Source: JAJPXC01 sp964510535 | GTDB lineage: Bacteria > Bacteroidota > Bacteroidia > Bacteroidales > Muribaculaceae | DNA length: 64,000 nt | Reading direction: 5' to 3' | Assembly: GCA_964510535.1 (NCBI GenBank) | Contig: CAZECG010000010.1 | Span: 1-64,000 of the forward strand | Part shown: positions 1 through 9,704 of the stretch, piece after piece | Layout of the letters: each line of letters opens with the position of its first letter | How positions within the stretch are numbered: the stretch's first letter is position 1 | Notes under the pieces: generated by a model | Told to the model about the DNA's origin: nothing | What the model saw: the letters and a program-made list of their open reading frames with translations, nothing else | The model's database searches: none | Position numbers and translations under genes: made by a program

Positions 1-405
1 AAAAGTCACTCAACAAAAAAACGCGGGCTCCCCATCTACACTCGTCCGCTTCTGAGGTCCTGAGAAAACCCTTGTTGGTGAACTTGTGAAGAGAACGCCC
101 ACGCCAATATGTCTAATACGCCCCTAAAGTGCGCAGAGAGCTACACAACTCCCTCTGCACACTCCGGGCGAGAGTTAACATACCCGTAGCGTTCACATCA
201 GACATTGTACATAACCAACAATTTGAAATTTCTCAGGTTTCAGACAGCTATGACAAAGCATCAATGACGCCTTTCCATTATGTGGCATTCCCACCCACAG
301 TGATTTTCATCACTTCGGCGCAGGCGGAAACTTTGCAAAGTTATCTAAATTTTCCCAAATAAACAAACTTATTAATAGCTCCGATTCCCATAAATCCCTA
401 TGTTG
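1..405. other. No convincing gene; probable flank of an integrated element
   Basis: I see no supported gene here. A short open frame at 129-362 starts at GTG, has no ribosome binding site that I can see and has no recognisable family features. The stretch lies just beyond the 3' end of the recombinase gene, so it could be part of an integrated element or its junction. No tRNA gene or clear direct repeat that would mark an attachment site is visible. Confidence 0.4.
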
Positions 406-1338
406 CTATTCCGATTCGAGCCGAAGAAATTTGTTCATGCGGGAGATGCAGCGTTTTTTCTGGTCAAGATTCGGATGTACATACAGATTGAGTGTTGTCG
501 CGACATTCGAGTGCCCGAGTATTACACTTACGGTCTTATAGTCGCATCCGCATTCGATGCAACGTGTTGCGAATGTGTGGCGCAATCCGTGAAACACGAT
601 TGGCGGGATTCCAAGTCGTATAAGAATCCGGCTGAAAGTCTCTCGGTATGTGCGAGGCTCTTTCCCTTTTTCACCTTCGCCTACTACATACTTTTCTGCT
701 CTCTGCTGTCTTTTCACATCAATCAAGGCCCTGAAGAGAAGCGGAGATATGGGGATTTCTCGATTTGAGTTCTTGGTCTTTGGCGTGGAGACATATTGCT
801 CTGTTGCCATCAAGTCGCAATTGTAGATTCGTCCCTTAGTGCTCGCTACAGTAATTATCCGGCGCACCATATCCACATCCTTCCATTGAAGAGCGCACAC
901 TTCGCCTATGCGCAAACCGCAACATAGAGCAATCATTATCCCTATATTCTGGGGGGTCGGGGCGGTTGCTATCGCATTCAGCAGTTTTTTGTGGTCGGGT
1001 AATGACAACACGGGCAAAACGCGCGCGGCCGTATCCGAGGGATATTCGATGTCCCACGACGGTATCTCAAACATTCCTCTCTTTGCCCCGAAACGCCCGA
1101 CGGACTTAAGCACGGCGATAATGTCATGTACCGTTTTCTTACTCAGTCCCGCCTCTATCTTGCCGAATGCAAATTGCTGCACTTCTGCCTCTGATATTGA
1201 AACAGAATCGGCGAAAACGGGCATAAGGTGTGTCTTTAGAATGAGAGCATAGGCGCAGTATGTCGAGTGTTTAACTACTTTGCGCCTGTTTTCTTTCCAG
1301 AGTTCCGCTATTTCGCGGAAAGTCGATTTGGTGTGCAT
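406..1338 (-). CDS. Tyrosine recombinase / integrase
   Basis: A 310-residue site-specific recombinase of the phage-integrase family. These enzymes cut and rejoin DNA through a covalent tyrosine intermediate. The N-terminal ~100 residues look like a SAM-like core-binding domain. The catalytic domain shows the first arginine in CGLRIGEVCALQW, then HGLRHTFATR (His and second Arg), LGHSN (His) and the nucleophile tyrosine in LNLYVHP. All key catalytic residues are present, so it looks active. It is a compact integrase without the longer N-terminal region of many conjugative-transposon integrases. Its neighbours are a toxin-antitoxin pair on the same strand, which suggests an integrated element or island edge. 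Its specific target cannot be read from the sequence. Confidence 0.9.
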   Translation of the reverse strand: MHTKSTFREIAELWKENRRKVVKHSTYCAYALILKTHLMPVFADSVSISEAEVQQFAFGKIEAGLSKKTVHDIIAVLKSVGRFGAKRGMFEIPSWDIEYPSDTAARVLPVLSLPDHKKLLNAIATAPTPQNIGIMIALCCGLRIGEVCALQWKDVDMVRRIITVASTKGRIYNCDLMATEQYVSTPKTKNSNREIPISPLLFRALIDVKRQQRAEKYVVGEGEKGKEPRTYRETFSRILIRLGIPPIVFHGLRHTFATRCIECGCDYKTVSVILGHSNVATTLNLYVHPNLDQKKRCISRMNKFLRLESE

Positions 1339-1491
1339 ACTTTGTGATTTTACGGTTCACAAGATATGCGCAGTCTTATTTCAACGGTTACCTTTTGCGC
1401 GGTTATGGTGTTTACAAAGCATTTGACAATTTGAGATGTCCGTTGCGCCCCCTTTGCTCCATGCCGCCGACAAGGATTCGTTAGCCATGAT

Positions 1492-1755
1492 TCAGACGGA
1501 GATTATGGATTTGCCGAAAAATGCCGACAGCATGGCAAGCGTCGAAACAGTGAAATTATGCTGTCCGCTCAACCAGCGGGTTATCTCGCTCGGGCGTTTA
1601 CCTATCTGGTCGGCAAACTGCTTCTTTGAAAGTCCGCGCTCCTGCATAAGTGCGTCGATTTTATTGGATATAGCGAAAGACAGGCTAATCTCTTCCTTTA
1701 TTTCAGGCGGTACCTGACCAACCATTTCCTGGTATCTGTTTCTAATATCTTTCAT
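1492..1755 (-). CDS. HigA-like XRE-family antitoxin
   Basis: An 87-residue protein with a central helix-turn-helix of the XRE/Cro type (about residues 30-75, around LSKKQFADQIGKRPSEITRW). It is the likely antitoxin of a HigB/HigA-type pair, binding both the toxin and its own operator. The toxin gene lies immediately upstream and the two overlap by four bases (ATGA), which implies coupled translation. The toxin-first order is characteristic of HigBA and unlike most RelBE pairs. Autoregulation is expected from the family; I did not identify an operator. Confidence 0.8.
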   Translation of the reverse strand: MKDIRNRYQEMVGQVPPEIKEEISLSFAISNKIDALMQERGLSKKQFADQIGKRPSEITRWLSGQHNFTVSTLAMLSAFFGKSIISV

Positions 1756-2180
1756 AGCTTAAATGTTTTTTCGGTTTCAATTGTCTTGGATGTTACTATT
1801 ACGGTGCCGTCGCGTTGCCCCTCTTTCAACAGCTCTTCAAATTTCTGTAAGGTCAGGACATACCCACGCAACGAATCATCTTCCTCATATGTCCGCGAGT
1901 TTTTGACGCCGCCATTGCCGAGGACAAGAATCTGGTCGGAAAGACGCAGGCAGTATAGTCTGAGTTTTGAGCGAAGCACAGGAAGAGCCACCACAGAATC
2001 TCGCATTTTGCCCTCAGGACGGAAGAAACGCTCCAACGCTCCTTCATCTGCAATCTTATCTATAAGCTGCACAATGCGCAACAAGTCTTGGTTCATTTGA
2101 GCATCTTCAATGAATTTGGAATAAAAGCGCTCGTATTCAGTCTCGGATTCTTCCGAGAACTGTATAGTGTAAAAGTACAC
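1752..2180 (-). CDS. HigB/RelE-type toxin, start uncertain
   Basis: A 142-residue protein whose size, position and fold-like pattern fit the HigB branch of RelE toxins, which are ribosome-dependent mRNA endonucleases. The segment SVVALPVLRSKLRLYCLRLSDQILVLGNGG resembles the beta-sheet core of RelE/HigB proteins. The frame opens at a GTG at 2180 (GTG-TAC-TTT). An ATG at 2221 in another frame encodes MSEVELVLVNDTDK, which looks like a natural N-terminus for this family, and the match shifts frame at about 2180. Either the GTG is a real start or a small indel has damaged the N-terminus. The family call is inference from pattern and context. Confidence 0.65.
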   Translation of the reverse strand: MYFYTIQFSEESETEYERFYSKFIEDAQMNQDLLRIVQLIDKIADEGALERFFRPEGKMRDSVVALPVLRSKLRLYCLRLSDQILVLGNGGVKNSRTYEEDDSLRGYVLTLQKFEELLKEGQRDGTVIVTSKTIETEKTFKL

Positions 2181-2412
2181 TTGTCGGTATCGTTAACTAA
2201 AACTAATTCTACTTCGCTCATAACTATAATCCGTTTTAATTACAACGCAAAGACACAACATTTATTTCACATTTATGTAAAATATCTGCATTTCCTGTGG
2301 ATTCTGGGAATTTACACCTTTCCCGATTGCATTATCAACTCATGTCTCTTTATCTCTGAACTTTTTGCTACATTTGCATCGTTCAAGTTACTAACCTCAA
2401 AACGACAAGCCC

Positions 2413-3516
2413 ATGAGACTCAACAAATCCATCTTGACAGCTATAGCCGCCACACTCCTCTGCGCTACAGCATCAATCGCCGCCACTCCGTTGAAATATA
2501 TCGACGCACAAGAGCTGCGCGTCATCAACAAGGGGTGGGACAACACCCTCCGCAAATACACCCGCATCCCGGCCTACCTGCGCGACAGCGTCCGCAAAGA
2601 CCTCTGGGAACGCGCGCAGTGCAGCGCGGGTATCGCGGTGCGCTTCGCGACCAACTCCTCACGCGTCGGCGTAAAATACAAACTGCACTGGAACACCCAT
2701 ATGTTGCACATGGCCGATACAGGCCTAAAAGGCACTGACCTCTACATCCACGAGGGCGACTCGGCGTGGCGTCACGTCAACACCAACCGCCCCAAGGCCG
2801 ACTCACTGAAAATGTGTGAGAAAGTCTACGTGGAGCACCTCGACAACTCGATGAAAGAGTTTATGATTTACTTCCCCCTCTACGACGGCGTTGACGACCT
2901 TTGGGTAGCTGTCGACAGCGGGGCCGTAATCACCCCGGGCAACCCAAGCCTCATCAGCGACAAAAAGAAGATAGTAGCCTACGGCACGAGCATCTTGCAA
3001 GGCGGGTGCGCCTCGCGCTCCGGCATGGCGGCCACAAACATCATTAGCCGAGAGCTCAACTGCGAAGTGGTCAACATCGGCATCAGCGGCGAAGGCAAAA
3101 TGGACGGATGCATGGCGAGAGCTATGGCCGGCATCGCCGACGCCGACCTGTTCCTCATCGACCCCGTGCCCAACTGCACCGAGATGATGTGCGACACACT
3201 CACCTACGACTTCATCAACATACTGCGCAAAGCGCGTCCCGACGTGCCTATCGTGATGGTCGAAGGCCCCATATATCCCTATGCGCGCTACGACGCCGAG
3301 ATGGGCGACTATCTGCCCCGCAAAAACGCCGCTTTCCGCCGCAACTACGAACGACTGAAAGCCGAGAACCCCGTGAACCTCTACTATGTCACGTCAGAGG
3401 GGCTCGACGGAGTGGAAGATGACGGCACCGTCGACGGCATACACCTGACCGACCTCGGTTTCCGACACTACGCCGATAAGCTAATACCCATACTCACACC
3501 GCTGATAAACCGATAA
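2413..3516 (+). CDS. Secreted GDSL/SGNH esterase with GxDLY domain
   Basis: A 367-residue exported hydrolase. Residues 1-24 form a signal peptide ending in ASIAA. The middle contains the GTDLY motif that names the GxDLY domain, found N-terminal to GDSL-type lipases/esterases. The SGNH catalytic elements follow: the serine in YGTSI (S193), a glycine block in NIGISGEGKMD, an asparagine in PVPNC, and the D-x-x-H pair in DGIHL (D341, H344). It probably removes acyl groups from glycans in the periplasm or at the surface; the substrate cannot be inferred. It sits alone between the accessory edge and dnaX. A TACATTTG -7 box at 2369-2376 precedes it. Confidence 0.87.
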   Translation: MRLNKSILTAIAATLLCATASIAATPLKYIDAQELRVINKGWDNTLRKYTRIPAYLRDSVRKDLWERAQCSAGIAVRFATNSSRVGVKYKLHWNTHMLHMADTGLKGTDLYIHEGDSAWRHVNTNRPKADSLKMCEKVYVEHLDNSMKEFMIYFPLYDGVDDLWVAVDSGAVITPGNPSLISDKKKIVAYGTSILQGGCASRSGMAATNIISRELNCEVVNIGISGEGKMDGCMARAMAGIADADLFLIDPVPNCTEMMCDTLTYDFINILRKARPDVPIVMVEGPIYPYARYDAEMGDYLPRKNAAFRRNYERLKAENPVNLYYVTSEGLDGVEDDGTVDGIHLTDLGFRHYADKLIPILTPLINR

Positions 3517-3529
3517 TTCAGCGTCATCG

Positions 3530-3561
3530 GTTGCCTATTTCACGAGATTTTGCTATCTTTG
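3530..3561 (+). promoter_or_regulatory. dnaX promoter (Bacteroidetes type)
   Basis: TTG at 3531-3533, 20 bases, then TATCTTTG at 3554-3561. This matches the Bacteroidetes primary sigma consensus. The start codon at 3581 implies a leader of only about 14 bases. Confidence 0.75.
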
Positions 3562-3580
3562 TGGGAAAAGTGACAACCCG

Positions 3581-5344
3581 ATGAGTTCCAACTACATAGT
3601 CTCGGCGCGCAAATACCGCCCGTCGACATTCAACTCAGTTGTAGGCCAGAAGGCTCTCACGGCGACGTTAAAAAACGCCATCGCGACCGACCGTCTGGCC
3701 CACGCTTATCTTTTTTGCGGCTCTCGCGGGGTCGGTAAGACTTCCTGCGCCCGCATATTCGCCAAAACCATCAACTGTGAGCACCCAACGCCCGACGGCG
3801 ACCCCTGCAACGAATGCGAATCATGCAAGGCGTTCAACGAGGGACGCTCGCTAAACATCATCGAGCTTGACGCCGCATCCAACAACGGTGTCGACGATAT
3901 GCGCGCACTCATCGAGCAAGTGCTCGTGCCTCCGTCGACCGGACGCTACCGCGTGTTCATCATCGACGAGGTGCACATGCTCAGCACACAAGCGTTCAAC
4001 GCCTTTCTAAAGACACTTGAGGAACCGCCGGCATACGCCGTATTCATCCTCGCCACCACCGAGAAGCACAAAATCATTCCCACCATCATGTCGCGCTGTC
4101 AAATCTACGACTTCAACCGCATCACAATCGCCGACATGGTGGACCATCTCGAATATGTCGCACAGCAAGAGGGATACACCGCCGAACGGCAGGCTCTGAG
4201 AGTAATAGCTTCAAAAGCCGACGGTGCCATGCGCGACGCTCTGTCGATTTTCGACCAAGTGGCAGCGTCGTCAAGAGGCGACATCACCTACCGCTCTACC
4301 ATCGACAACCTCAACGTACTCGACTCAGCCTACTATTCTCGCCTCGTCGACTGCTTCGCCGCCGCCGACGTGCCCGGCGCGTTGCTAATCTACAAAGAGG
4401 TGCGCGACAACGGTTTTGACGCACACTTCTTCATCAACGGACTCGGCGGATACCTACGCGACCTCATGGTCGCGCTCAACCCGGCGACTATGGCGTTGCT
4501 CGACTATGACGACGAGACAAAAGCCACTCTCGCCGCACAAGCCGCGAAATGCACCCCGCAGTTCTTCTACTCGGCCATGAGCCTGTGCAACAGTGCCGAC
4601 CTCAACTACCGCACAGCGTCAAACAAAAACTTCCTTGTCGAGCTTCTGCTCATCAAACTGTGCCAACTACTCAGCCCCTCCCACAGCTGTAGCGGCGACG
4701 GAGAGGGGCAGTTGAAACCAATCGCCGCACCCCAACCTTCTCAGACAACCCCCGTCACAAGCCCAACGGCGACAACGCCTGCACCAGCGCCCTCCGCCAC
4801 ACGGACTGAGCTTGCCGCAGCGGAAACCGCAGCGAAAGCCCCCGCATCCGTCGGCCTCCCGCCAAGCCCGTCCCCGCGTCGCCACGCCTCATTGTCGCGC
4901 GGGCCAAAACTGTCGCTCAAAGCATCGAAAGCCGCAACCGACGAATCAGCTACCGGCACGAAAGACCGGCACGAGGCTGTGATGTCAAGCCCATTCACCG
5001 ACGATGATCTCAGAGCCGCTTGGCACTCATTCGCCGACAACCATCCAACCGAAAAAATACTGATAAACACCATGCGCTCCGCCGAGCCGGCACCGACAGG
5101 CGCGGGCAGCTACAACGTCATGGTCGAAACCAATATACAGGCCGAGCTTCTAAACAAATTCATGCACGAAATCACCATCTTTTGCCGCAACAAAGTGTCG
5201 AACTCATCCGTCACGTTCAGCATATCGGTCAACGATGGCGTCCCAAGCCCCCACACATGGAACGAGCGCGAGGTGCTGGCACATATGCTGCAGACCCCCG
5301 CGTTAAAAGAGTTTGTCAACGCACTCAACTTATCACTGCTCTAA
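3581..5344 (+). CDS. dnaX: DNA polymerase III subunit gamma/tau
   Basis: The 587-residue clamp-loader ATPase of the replicative polymerase. Residues 1-370 are the AAA+ and collar part, with Walker A GSRGVGKT (G47-T54), the zinc module cysteines C66, C76, C79 and C82, Walker B DEVHML, a sensor-1 segment ATTEKHK and the arginine-finger region SRC. Residues ~375-480 are a low-complexity linker rich in Ala, Pro, Ser and Thr. The C-terminal ~110 residues form a folded tau-like tail. No internal slippage site for a short gamma form is obvious. The gene has its own promoter and is followed 23 bases later by the lysozyme gene. Confidence 0.96.
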   Translation: MSSNYIVSARKYRPSTFNSVVGQKALTATLKNAIATDRLAHAYLFCGSRGVGKTSCARIFAKTINCEHPTPDGDPCNECESCKAFNEGRSLNIIELDAASNNGVDDMRALIEQVLVPPSTGRYRVFIIDEVHMLSTQAFNAFLKTLEEPPAYAVFILATTEKHKIIPTIMSRCQIYDFNRITIADMVDHLEYVAQQEGYTAERQALRVIASKADGAMRDALSIFDQVAASSRGDITYRSTIDNLNVLDSAYYSRLVDCFAAADVPGALLIYKEVRDNGFDAHFFINGLGGYLRDLMVALNPATMALLDYDDETKATLAAQAAKCTPQFFYSAMSLCNSADLNYRTASNKNFLVELLLIKLCQLLSPSHSCSGDGEGQLKPIAAPQPSQTTPVTSPTATTPAPAPSATRTELAAAETAAKAPASVGLPPSPSPRRHASLSRGPKLSLKASKAATDESATGTKDRHEAVMSSPFTDDDLRAAWHSFADNHPTEKILINTMRSAEPAPTGAGSYNVMVETNIQAELLNKFMHEITIFCRNKVSNSSVTFSISVNDGVPSPHTWNEREVLAHMLQTPALKEFVNALNLSLL

Positions 5345-5367
5345 CTCCCGGTTAAGCCTAAAAGGAA

Positions 5368-6105
5368 GTGAAGAAATCTACCCGCACAGCCGTCAAGTTC
5401 ACGATTGCCACCGTCATTACCGTCGTGGCTATCGTAGGACTGATTTTGTCGATGGCATCAAAAACGTCCACTACGCCTCTCGACCCGAACCTCCCGGTCA
5501 AAGGAGTGGATGTCTCATCCCATAACGGCGAGATAGATTTTGACACGCTGCGCAGCCAGGGCATCAGATTCGTCCTCATAAAAGCCACCGAAGGCTCAAC
5601 TTTCAAAGACCCGTCGTTCCACACCAACTACCGCAAAGCACGTCTGTCAGGGCTGAAAATCGGGGCATACCACTTCTTCCGATTCGAGACCCCGGGACAC
5701 ATGCAAGCCATAAATATGCTGAACTCCGTCAGAGGGCGCGAGCTTGACTTCCCGCTGATTATCGACATCGAAGAATGGGGGAACCCCTACGCCAGACCCA
5801 CCGACGACATCACCGCCGAGCTTGCAGCCATGATTAATCACCTGAAATCAGCCGGCTACCCGGTGATGCTCTACACCAACAAAGACGGCCGGACACGCTT
5901 TATCAAGGGGCGTTTCGACGACCTGCCGCTATGGATATGCTCCTTCTCCGACCCCCCGGTCGAAACCGACTGGAAACTTTGGCAATACACCCACAAAGGC
6001 GACTTGCGCGGACTTGGCGGTAAAGTCGACTTAAACGCGTTTGCCGGGACCGACGACGAATTTAATCTGTGGGTCGACTCTCACCGCCCGACGACACAAT
6101 ATTAA
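5368..6105 (+). CDS. GH25 family lysozyme, membrane-anchored
   Basis: A 245-residue glycoside hydrolase family 25 muramidase, which cleaves the MurNAc-GlcNAc bond of peptidoglycan. It begins at GTG, preceded by AAGGA. Residues ~10-30 form a single hydrophobic segment, either a signal anchor or an uncleaved signal, with a basic N-terminus (KKSTR). The GH25 barrel starts at GVDVSSHNG (D48), and the catalytic D-x-E lies in IDIEEWG (D133, E135). KATEG, GAYHFF and the late KLWQYT are family landmarks. It is probably co-transcribed with dnaX. Placement suggests a cell-wall turnover role; nothing suggests phage origin. Confidence 0.92.
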   Translation: MKKSTRTAVKFTIATVITVVAIVGLILSMASKTSTTPLDPNLPVKGVDVSSHNGEIDFDTLRSQGIRFVLIKATEGSTFKDPSFHTNYRKARLSGLKIGAYHFFRFETPGHMQAINMLNSVRGRELDFPLIIDIEEWGNPYARPTDDITAELAAMINHLKSAGYPVMLYTNKDGRTRFIKGRFDDLPLWICSFSDPPVETDWKLWQYTHKGDLRGLGGKVDLNAFAGTDDEFNLWVDSHRPTTQY

Positions 6106-6182
6106 GACGGCATTTCACGTTGTTAGTGGTAGCGGTAATGTGCGCTGACACAACCGCATCTCGTTTTTTAGCACACAATGCA

Positions 6183-9100
6183 ATGAATCTTAAACGCAAC
6201 ATCATTATTCAAAAGATATATCTGTGCACCGTCGCATTATCGGCCCTGATGCTTGGACGCTTGGACGCTTCAGCTTTCAGCGTCGACACCTATGCCGCAT
6301 CGTCGGTATTGAGCAGCGGAAAGTGGGTTAAAATCAGCGTTGCCGAGACCGGCATACATCTGATTTCCGACTCACAACTGCGGTCGTGGGGATTTTCAGA
6401 CCCGTCAAAAGTCAATGTCTACGGCTACGGCGGCCAACGCATCCCCGACGCGCTCACTCTACCCAACTATATCGACGACCTGCCGCAAGTGCAAAGCGTC
6501 AAGACTTCTCGCGGACTGTTTTTCTATGCCCAAGGCCCTGTCAAATGGGCCTCTGTGCAGACCTCTCACTACATCCCGGCACAGAACCCGTTTTCCACCG
6601 TCGGCTACTACTTCCTAAGCGACCGCGAGGCAACGCCGAGCGACATCCCGGTCATGGAGACCGGAGTGTCATTGACTGAGCCGGCCACATCTTTCACCGA
6701 CCGCACATTCCACGAAATAGACGAAATATCGCCCGGCACCACAGGACACTACCTCGTCGGCGAGGATTTCCGCTACACTCCCTCCAACACCTTCAACTTC
6801 GACCTCCCCGACCGCATCGAGGGAACCAAGGTGTGGACTCAGGTCAATTTCTTTTCCAAAACCAAAAACCCGTCAAAGATGCTTTACACCGTCAACGGCA
6901 CACCGTTGACGCAAACCTACGAAGACAACATCAGAGGATGCGACATTTCATCGTCTTATGTTCACGGCGCCGATGTCACACTGCGCAAGGAGTTCGACAT
7001 AAGCGGCAACAAGCTATCGCTCGGGCTAACCCACTCATCGCCGTCATCATCGGTCATAACGGCGCGGCTCGATTTCATAGCCGTCAATTACACCCGCGCG
7101 CTGAAAATGCGCGACGGCAAGCTGGAATTCACCCTGCGCACACCCTCTTTCACCCTCGACGGAGCCACCGCCGACACCCATGTATGGGATGTAACCAAAC
7201 CGCTCGAAATAAGCCAACTCGCCACCACCGCCAACGGCAACGCCGTCAGCTGCATCAACCAATACACCGGCTCGCGCAGCTATGTGGCATGGAACGAATC
7301 GGCAACCTACCCATCACCCCTGCTCGTCGGCAACGTGGCCAACCAAGACCTTCACGCAACCGAAGTCCCCGACATGGTGATTTTCACCCTGAGCAACTGG
7401 GAATCACAAGCCCAGCGCATAGCCGACTATCACCGCCAAGCCGACGGGATGGACGTTATCGTGATTGACCAGGAATCAGTATTCAACGAATTTTCATCGG
7501 GAGTGCCTGACGTAAACGGATTCCGCAAACTGCTGAAAATGTACTGGGATCGCGGCGACACAACCGAAAAGACCCTGCGCTACGCCCTGTTCATGGGACG
7601 AGGGGTATTCGACAACCGGCGCCTCACTCCGGAAATCAAAGGACTCAGCTACCCGACAATGCCCTCCTGGCAAACCGACACCGGAGCTGACGACAACTCA
7701 TCATACACCACCGACGACATCTTCGCCTTTCTCCGCGACGGCTCTGGCACGTCAACATCCTCCGACTACCTCTGCATAGCCGTGGGGCGCATTCCGGCAA
7801 AATCAGCCGAAAACGCCCGCGAACTCGTTGACAAACTGTTGGCTTACAACGAGTCAATGCCCGTCGGCGAGTGGCGCAACCATGTCATGATGGTCGCCGA
7901 TGATGAAGACTTCGGAGTGCACATGACCCAATCGGAAAATATGCTCACTTGGATGGCAAAAACCACCGAAGGAACCGACAACTTCTTTTTCGACAAAGTA
8001 TATCTCGACGCATACCAGCGCACGGCTGAGGGATACCCCGACGCCCGCGAGCAAATGTTCAAGCTACTCAATGAGGGAACTATGTGGTGGAACTACATCG
8101 GCCACGCCAGCGACCACGGCTGGACTCATGAGAAATTCCTGACAATGGACGACATCGACAACCTCTATCTGCGTCGCTACCCGGTGTTGTTCGCCTCTAC
8201 CTGCGACTTCCTCCGCTGGGACCGCGCGTCGGAATCGGGAGCCGAAGTGATGTTCCACAACAACTCAGGCGGTGTCATTGCCGCAATCAGCGCAACTCGC
8301 CCGGTCTACATCTCCGACAACGGCATACTGTCGCTCGCCATAGGCCGCTATATGTTCCGCAGAAACGCCGACGGACAGCTACCCACGCTCGGCGAAATAT
8401 ACCGTAACGCCAAAAACGATATGCGGCCACTCGTCACTAAAGACGGGGAGACAAGCCTCGGCGATAAGTCAGCAAACACCAATAAGCTGCGCTATGTGCT
8501 GATGGGCGACCCGGCCATGAGACTCATCGCACCGTCCAACATAGTCAAGCTACACAAAATCAACGGAGTGGAACTTGACCCCGAAAATCCGCCATCGCTG
8601 ATGGCCCGGCAAGAAGTTACTGTAGAAGGAGCGATTTACAACCCCGCAGGCGATGCCGTCCTGACCGACTTCAACGGCACGTTGGCTCTGTCGCTCTATG
8701 ACGCCCAACGCAGCGTGACCACTCTCGGAAACGGGCAAGACGGAAGTTCAATCGTCTTCGACGAGCAAGGCGACAAACTCCTCACCACCAACGGCGCGGT
8801 GACCGGGGGACGGTTCAGCTTCAACATCATAATGCCTTCGGAAATAGAGGACAACTACCGCCCCGCAGCCATCAACATGGTCGCGACCTCCGACACCGGG
8901 AAGGCGGCACTCGGATGCGAACGGAACGTGTACGCCTACGGTAGCGACGACAACGCCGTGCCCGACACCGTGCGCCCGGTCATCGAGAGTTTCTACCTGA
9001 ACTACTCGACGTTCCGCTCGGGCGACAAAGTCAACGCCACGCCTATGGTGCTCGCCAAAATTTCCGATAATCGCGCTCTCAACATATCGACCGCCGGTGT

Positions 9101-9629
9101 TGGACACCAGATGACCCTTTATCTCGACGAATCTACGACTTTCACCGACGTGTCGAGCTTCTTCACCGTCAGCGGCGAATCGCAGAGAGAAGGCGACATA
9201 GCCTATCAGATGGAGAGCCTTCAACCCGGATACCACACGCTTAAACTCAGAGTGTGGGACACTGCCGGCAACTTCGCCGAAAGCACGATAGAATTCACTG
9301 TCGACAACGAACTGGCTCCGAAAATCTACGATGTCTATTCCGATGCCAACCCCGCATCGGTCGAAGCCAACTTCTACATCACCCACGACCGCCCGGAGGC
9401 CACGGTTACGGTGACAATCAGCGTCTACAACCTGCTCGGAGCCGAAGTGTGGTCATCGTCAGCGACAGGACGCAGCGATATGTTCAAGTCCGCCCCCGTC
9501 AAATGGGACCTCCGCGACAAGGGGGGGCACCGTGTCACGCGCGGCATTTACCTATACCGGGCTTCAATCACCACCGACGGCGAACAATATGAGACCGCCT
9601 CAAAACGCATAGCCGTCACGGGAAAATGA
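6183..9629 (+). CDS. porU: PorU-like type IX secretion C25 protease, copy 1
   Basis: A 1148-residue exported protein of the gingipain-like peptidase C25 class, close in size and layout to PorU, the sortase that removes C-terminal signals of type IX cargo and attaches cargo to lipopolysaccharide. I chose the ATG at 6183 because it gives a normal signal peptide (MNLKRN, hydrophobic core, ASAFS); the frame is open from 6069. The N-terminal region contains GKWVKISVAETGIH and a beta-rich section. The C25 domain holds the catalytic dyad H641 (YIGHAS) and C674 (STCDF). The C-terminus ends in an FlgD-like Ig fold (WDLRDKGG, GIYLYRA) without a cleaved signal. Copy 2 at 10980 is a paralogue; which of the two is the true sortase is unclear. 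Confidence 0.8.
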   Translation: MNLKRNIIIQKIYLCTVALSALMLGRLDASAFSVDTYAASSVLSSGKWVKISVAETGIHLISDSQLRSWGFSDPSKVNVYGYGGQRIPDALTLPNYIDDLPQVQSVKTSRGLFFYAQGPVKWASVQTSHYIPAQNPFSTVGYYFLSDREATPSDIPVMETGVSLTEPATSFTDRTFHEIDEISPGTTGHYLVGEDFRYTPSNTFNFDLPDRIEGTKVWTQVNFFSKTKNPSKMLYTVNGTPLTQTYEDNIRGCDISSSYVHGADVTLRKEFDISGNKLSLGLTHSSPSSSVITARLDFIAVNYTRALKMRDGKLEFTLRTPSFTLDGATADTHVWDVTKPLEISQLATTANGNAVSCINQYTGSRSYVAWNESATYPSPLLVGNVANQDLHATEVPDMVIFTLSNWESQAQRIADYHRQADGMDVIVIDQESVFNEFSSGVPDVNGFRKLLKMYWDRGDTTEKTLRYALFMGRGVFDNRRLTPEIKGLSYPTMPSWQTDTGADDNSSYTTDDIFAFLRDGSGTSTSSDYLCIAVGRIPAKSAENARELVDKLLAYNESMPVGEWRNHVMMVADDEDFGVHMTQSENMLTWMAKTTEGTDNFFFDKVYLDAYQRTAEGYPDAREQMFKLLNEGTMWWNYIGHASDHGWTHEKFLTMDDIDNLYLRRYPVLFASTCDFLRWDRASESGAEVMFHNNSGGVIAAISATRPVYISDNGILSLAIGRYMFRRNADGQLPTLGEIYRNAKNDMRPLVTKDGETSLGDKSANTNKLRYVLMGDPAMRLIAPSNIVKLHKINGVELDPENPPSLMARQEVTVEGAIYNPAGDAVLTDFNGTLALSLYDAQRSVTTLGNGQDGSSIVFDEQGDKLLTTNGAVTGGRFSFNIIMPSEIEDNYRPAAINMVATSDTGKAALGCERNVYAYGSDDNAVPDTVRPVIESFYLNYSTFRSGDKVNATPMVLAKISDNRALNISTAGVGHQMTLYLDESTTFTDVSSFFTVSGESQREGDIAYQMESLQPGYHTLKLRVWDTAGNFAESTIEFTVDNELAPKIYDVYSDANPASVEANFYITHDRPEATVTVTISVYNLLGAEVWSSSATGRSDMFKSAPVKWDLRDKGGHRVTRGIYLYRASITTDGEQYETASKRIAVTGK

Positions 9630-9641
9630 CCGACACCAATT

Positions 9642-9673
9642 TTTGCATAATCTGATTATTATGATTATCTTCG
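9642..9673 (+). promoter_or_regulatory. rex promoter
   Basis: TTTG at 9642-9645, 20 bases, then TATCTTCG at 9666-9673, close to the Bacteroidetes consensus. It lies immediately after the porU-like stop codon. I see no clear Rex-type palindrome here. Confidence 0.65.
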
Positions 9674-9704
9674 CAGATTAAACCGACACCATAACTGTTT
9701 ACCG

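Noticed and set aside
129..362. 77-residue plus-strand open frame in the left flank
   Set aside because: GTG start, no ribosome binding site, no family features and composition unlike nearby genes; I left it as unassigned.
2088..2738. 216-residue plus-strand frame overlapping the toxin and the GDSL gene
   Set aside because: Overlaps two better supported genes and becomes arginine- and histidine-rich in its second half, a sign of reading coding DNA in the wrong frame.
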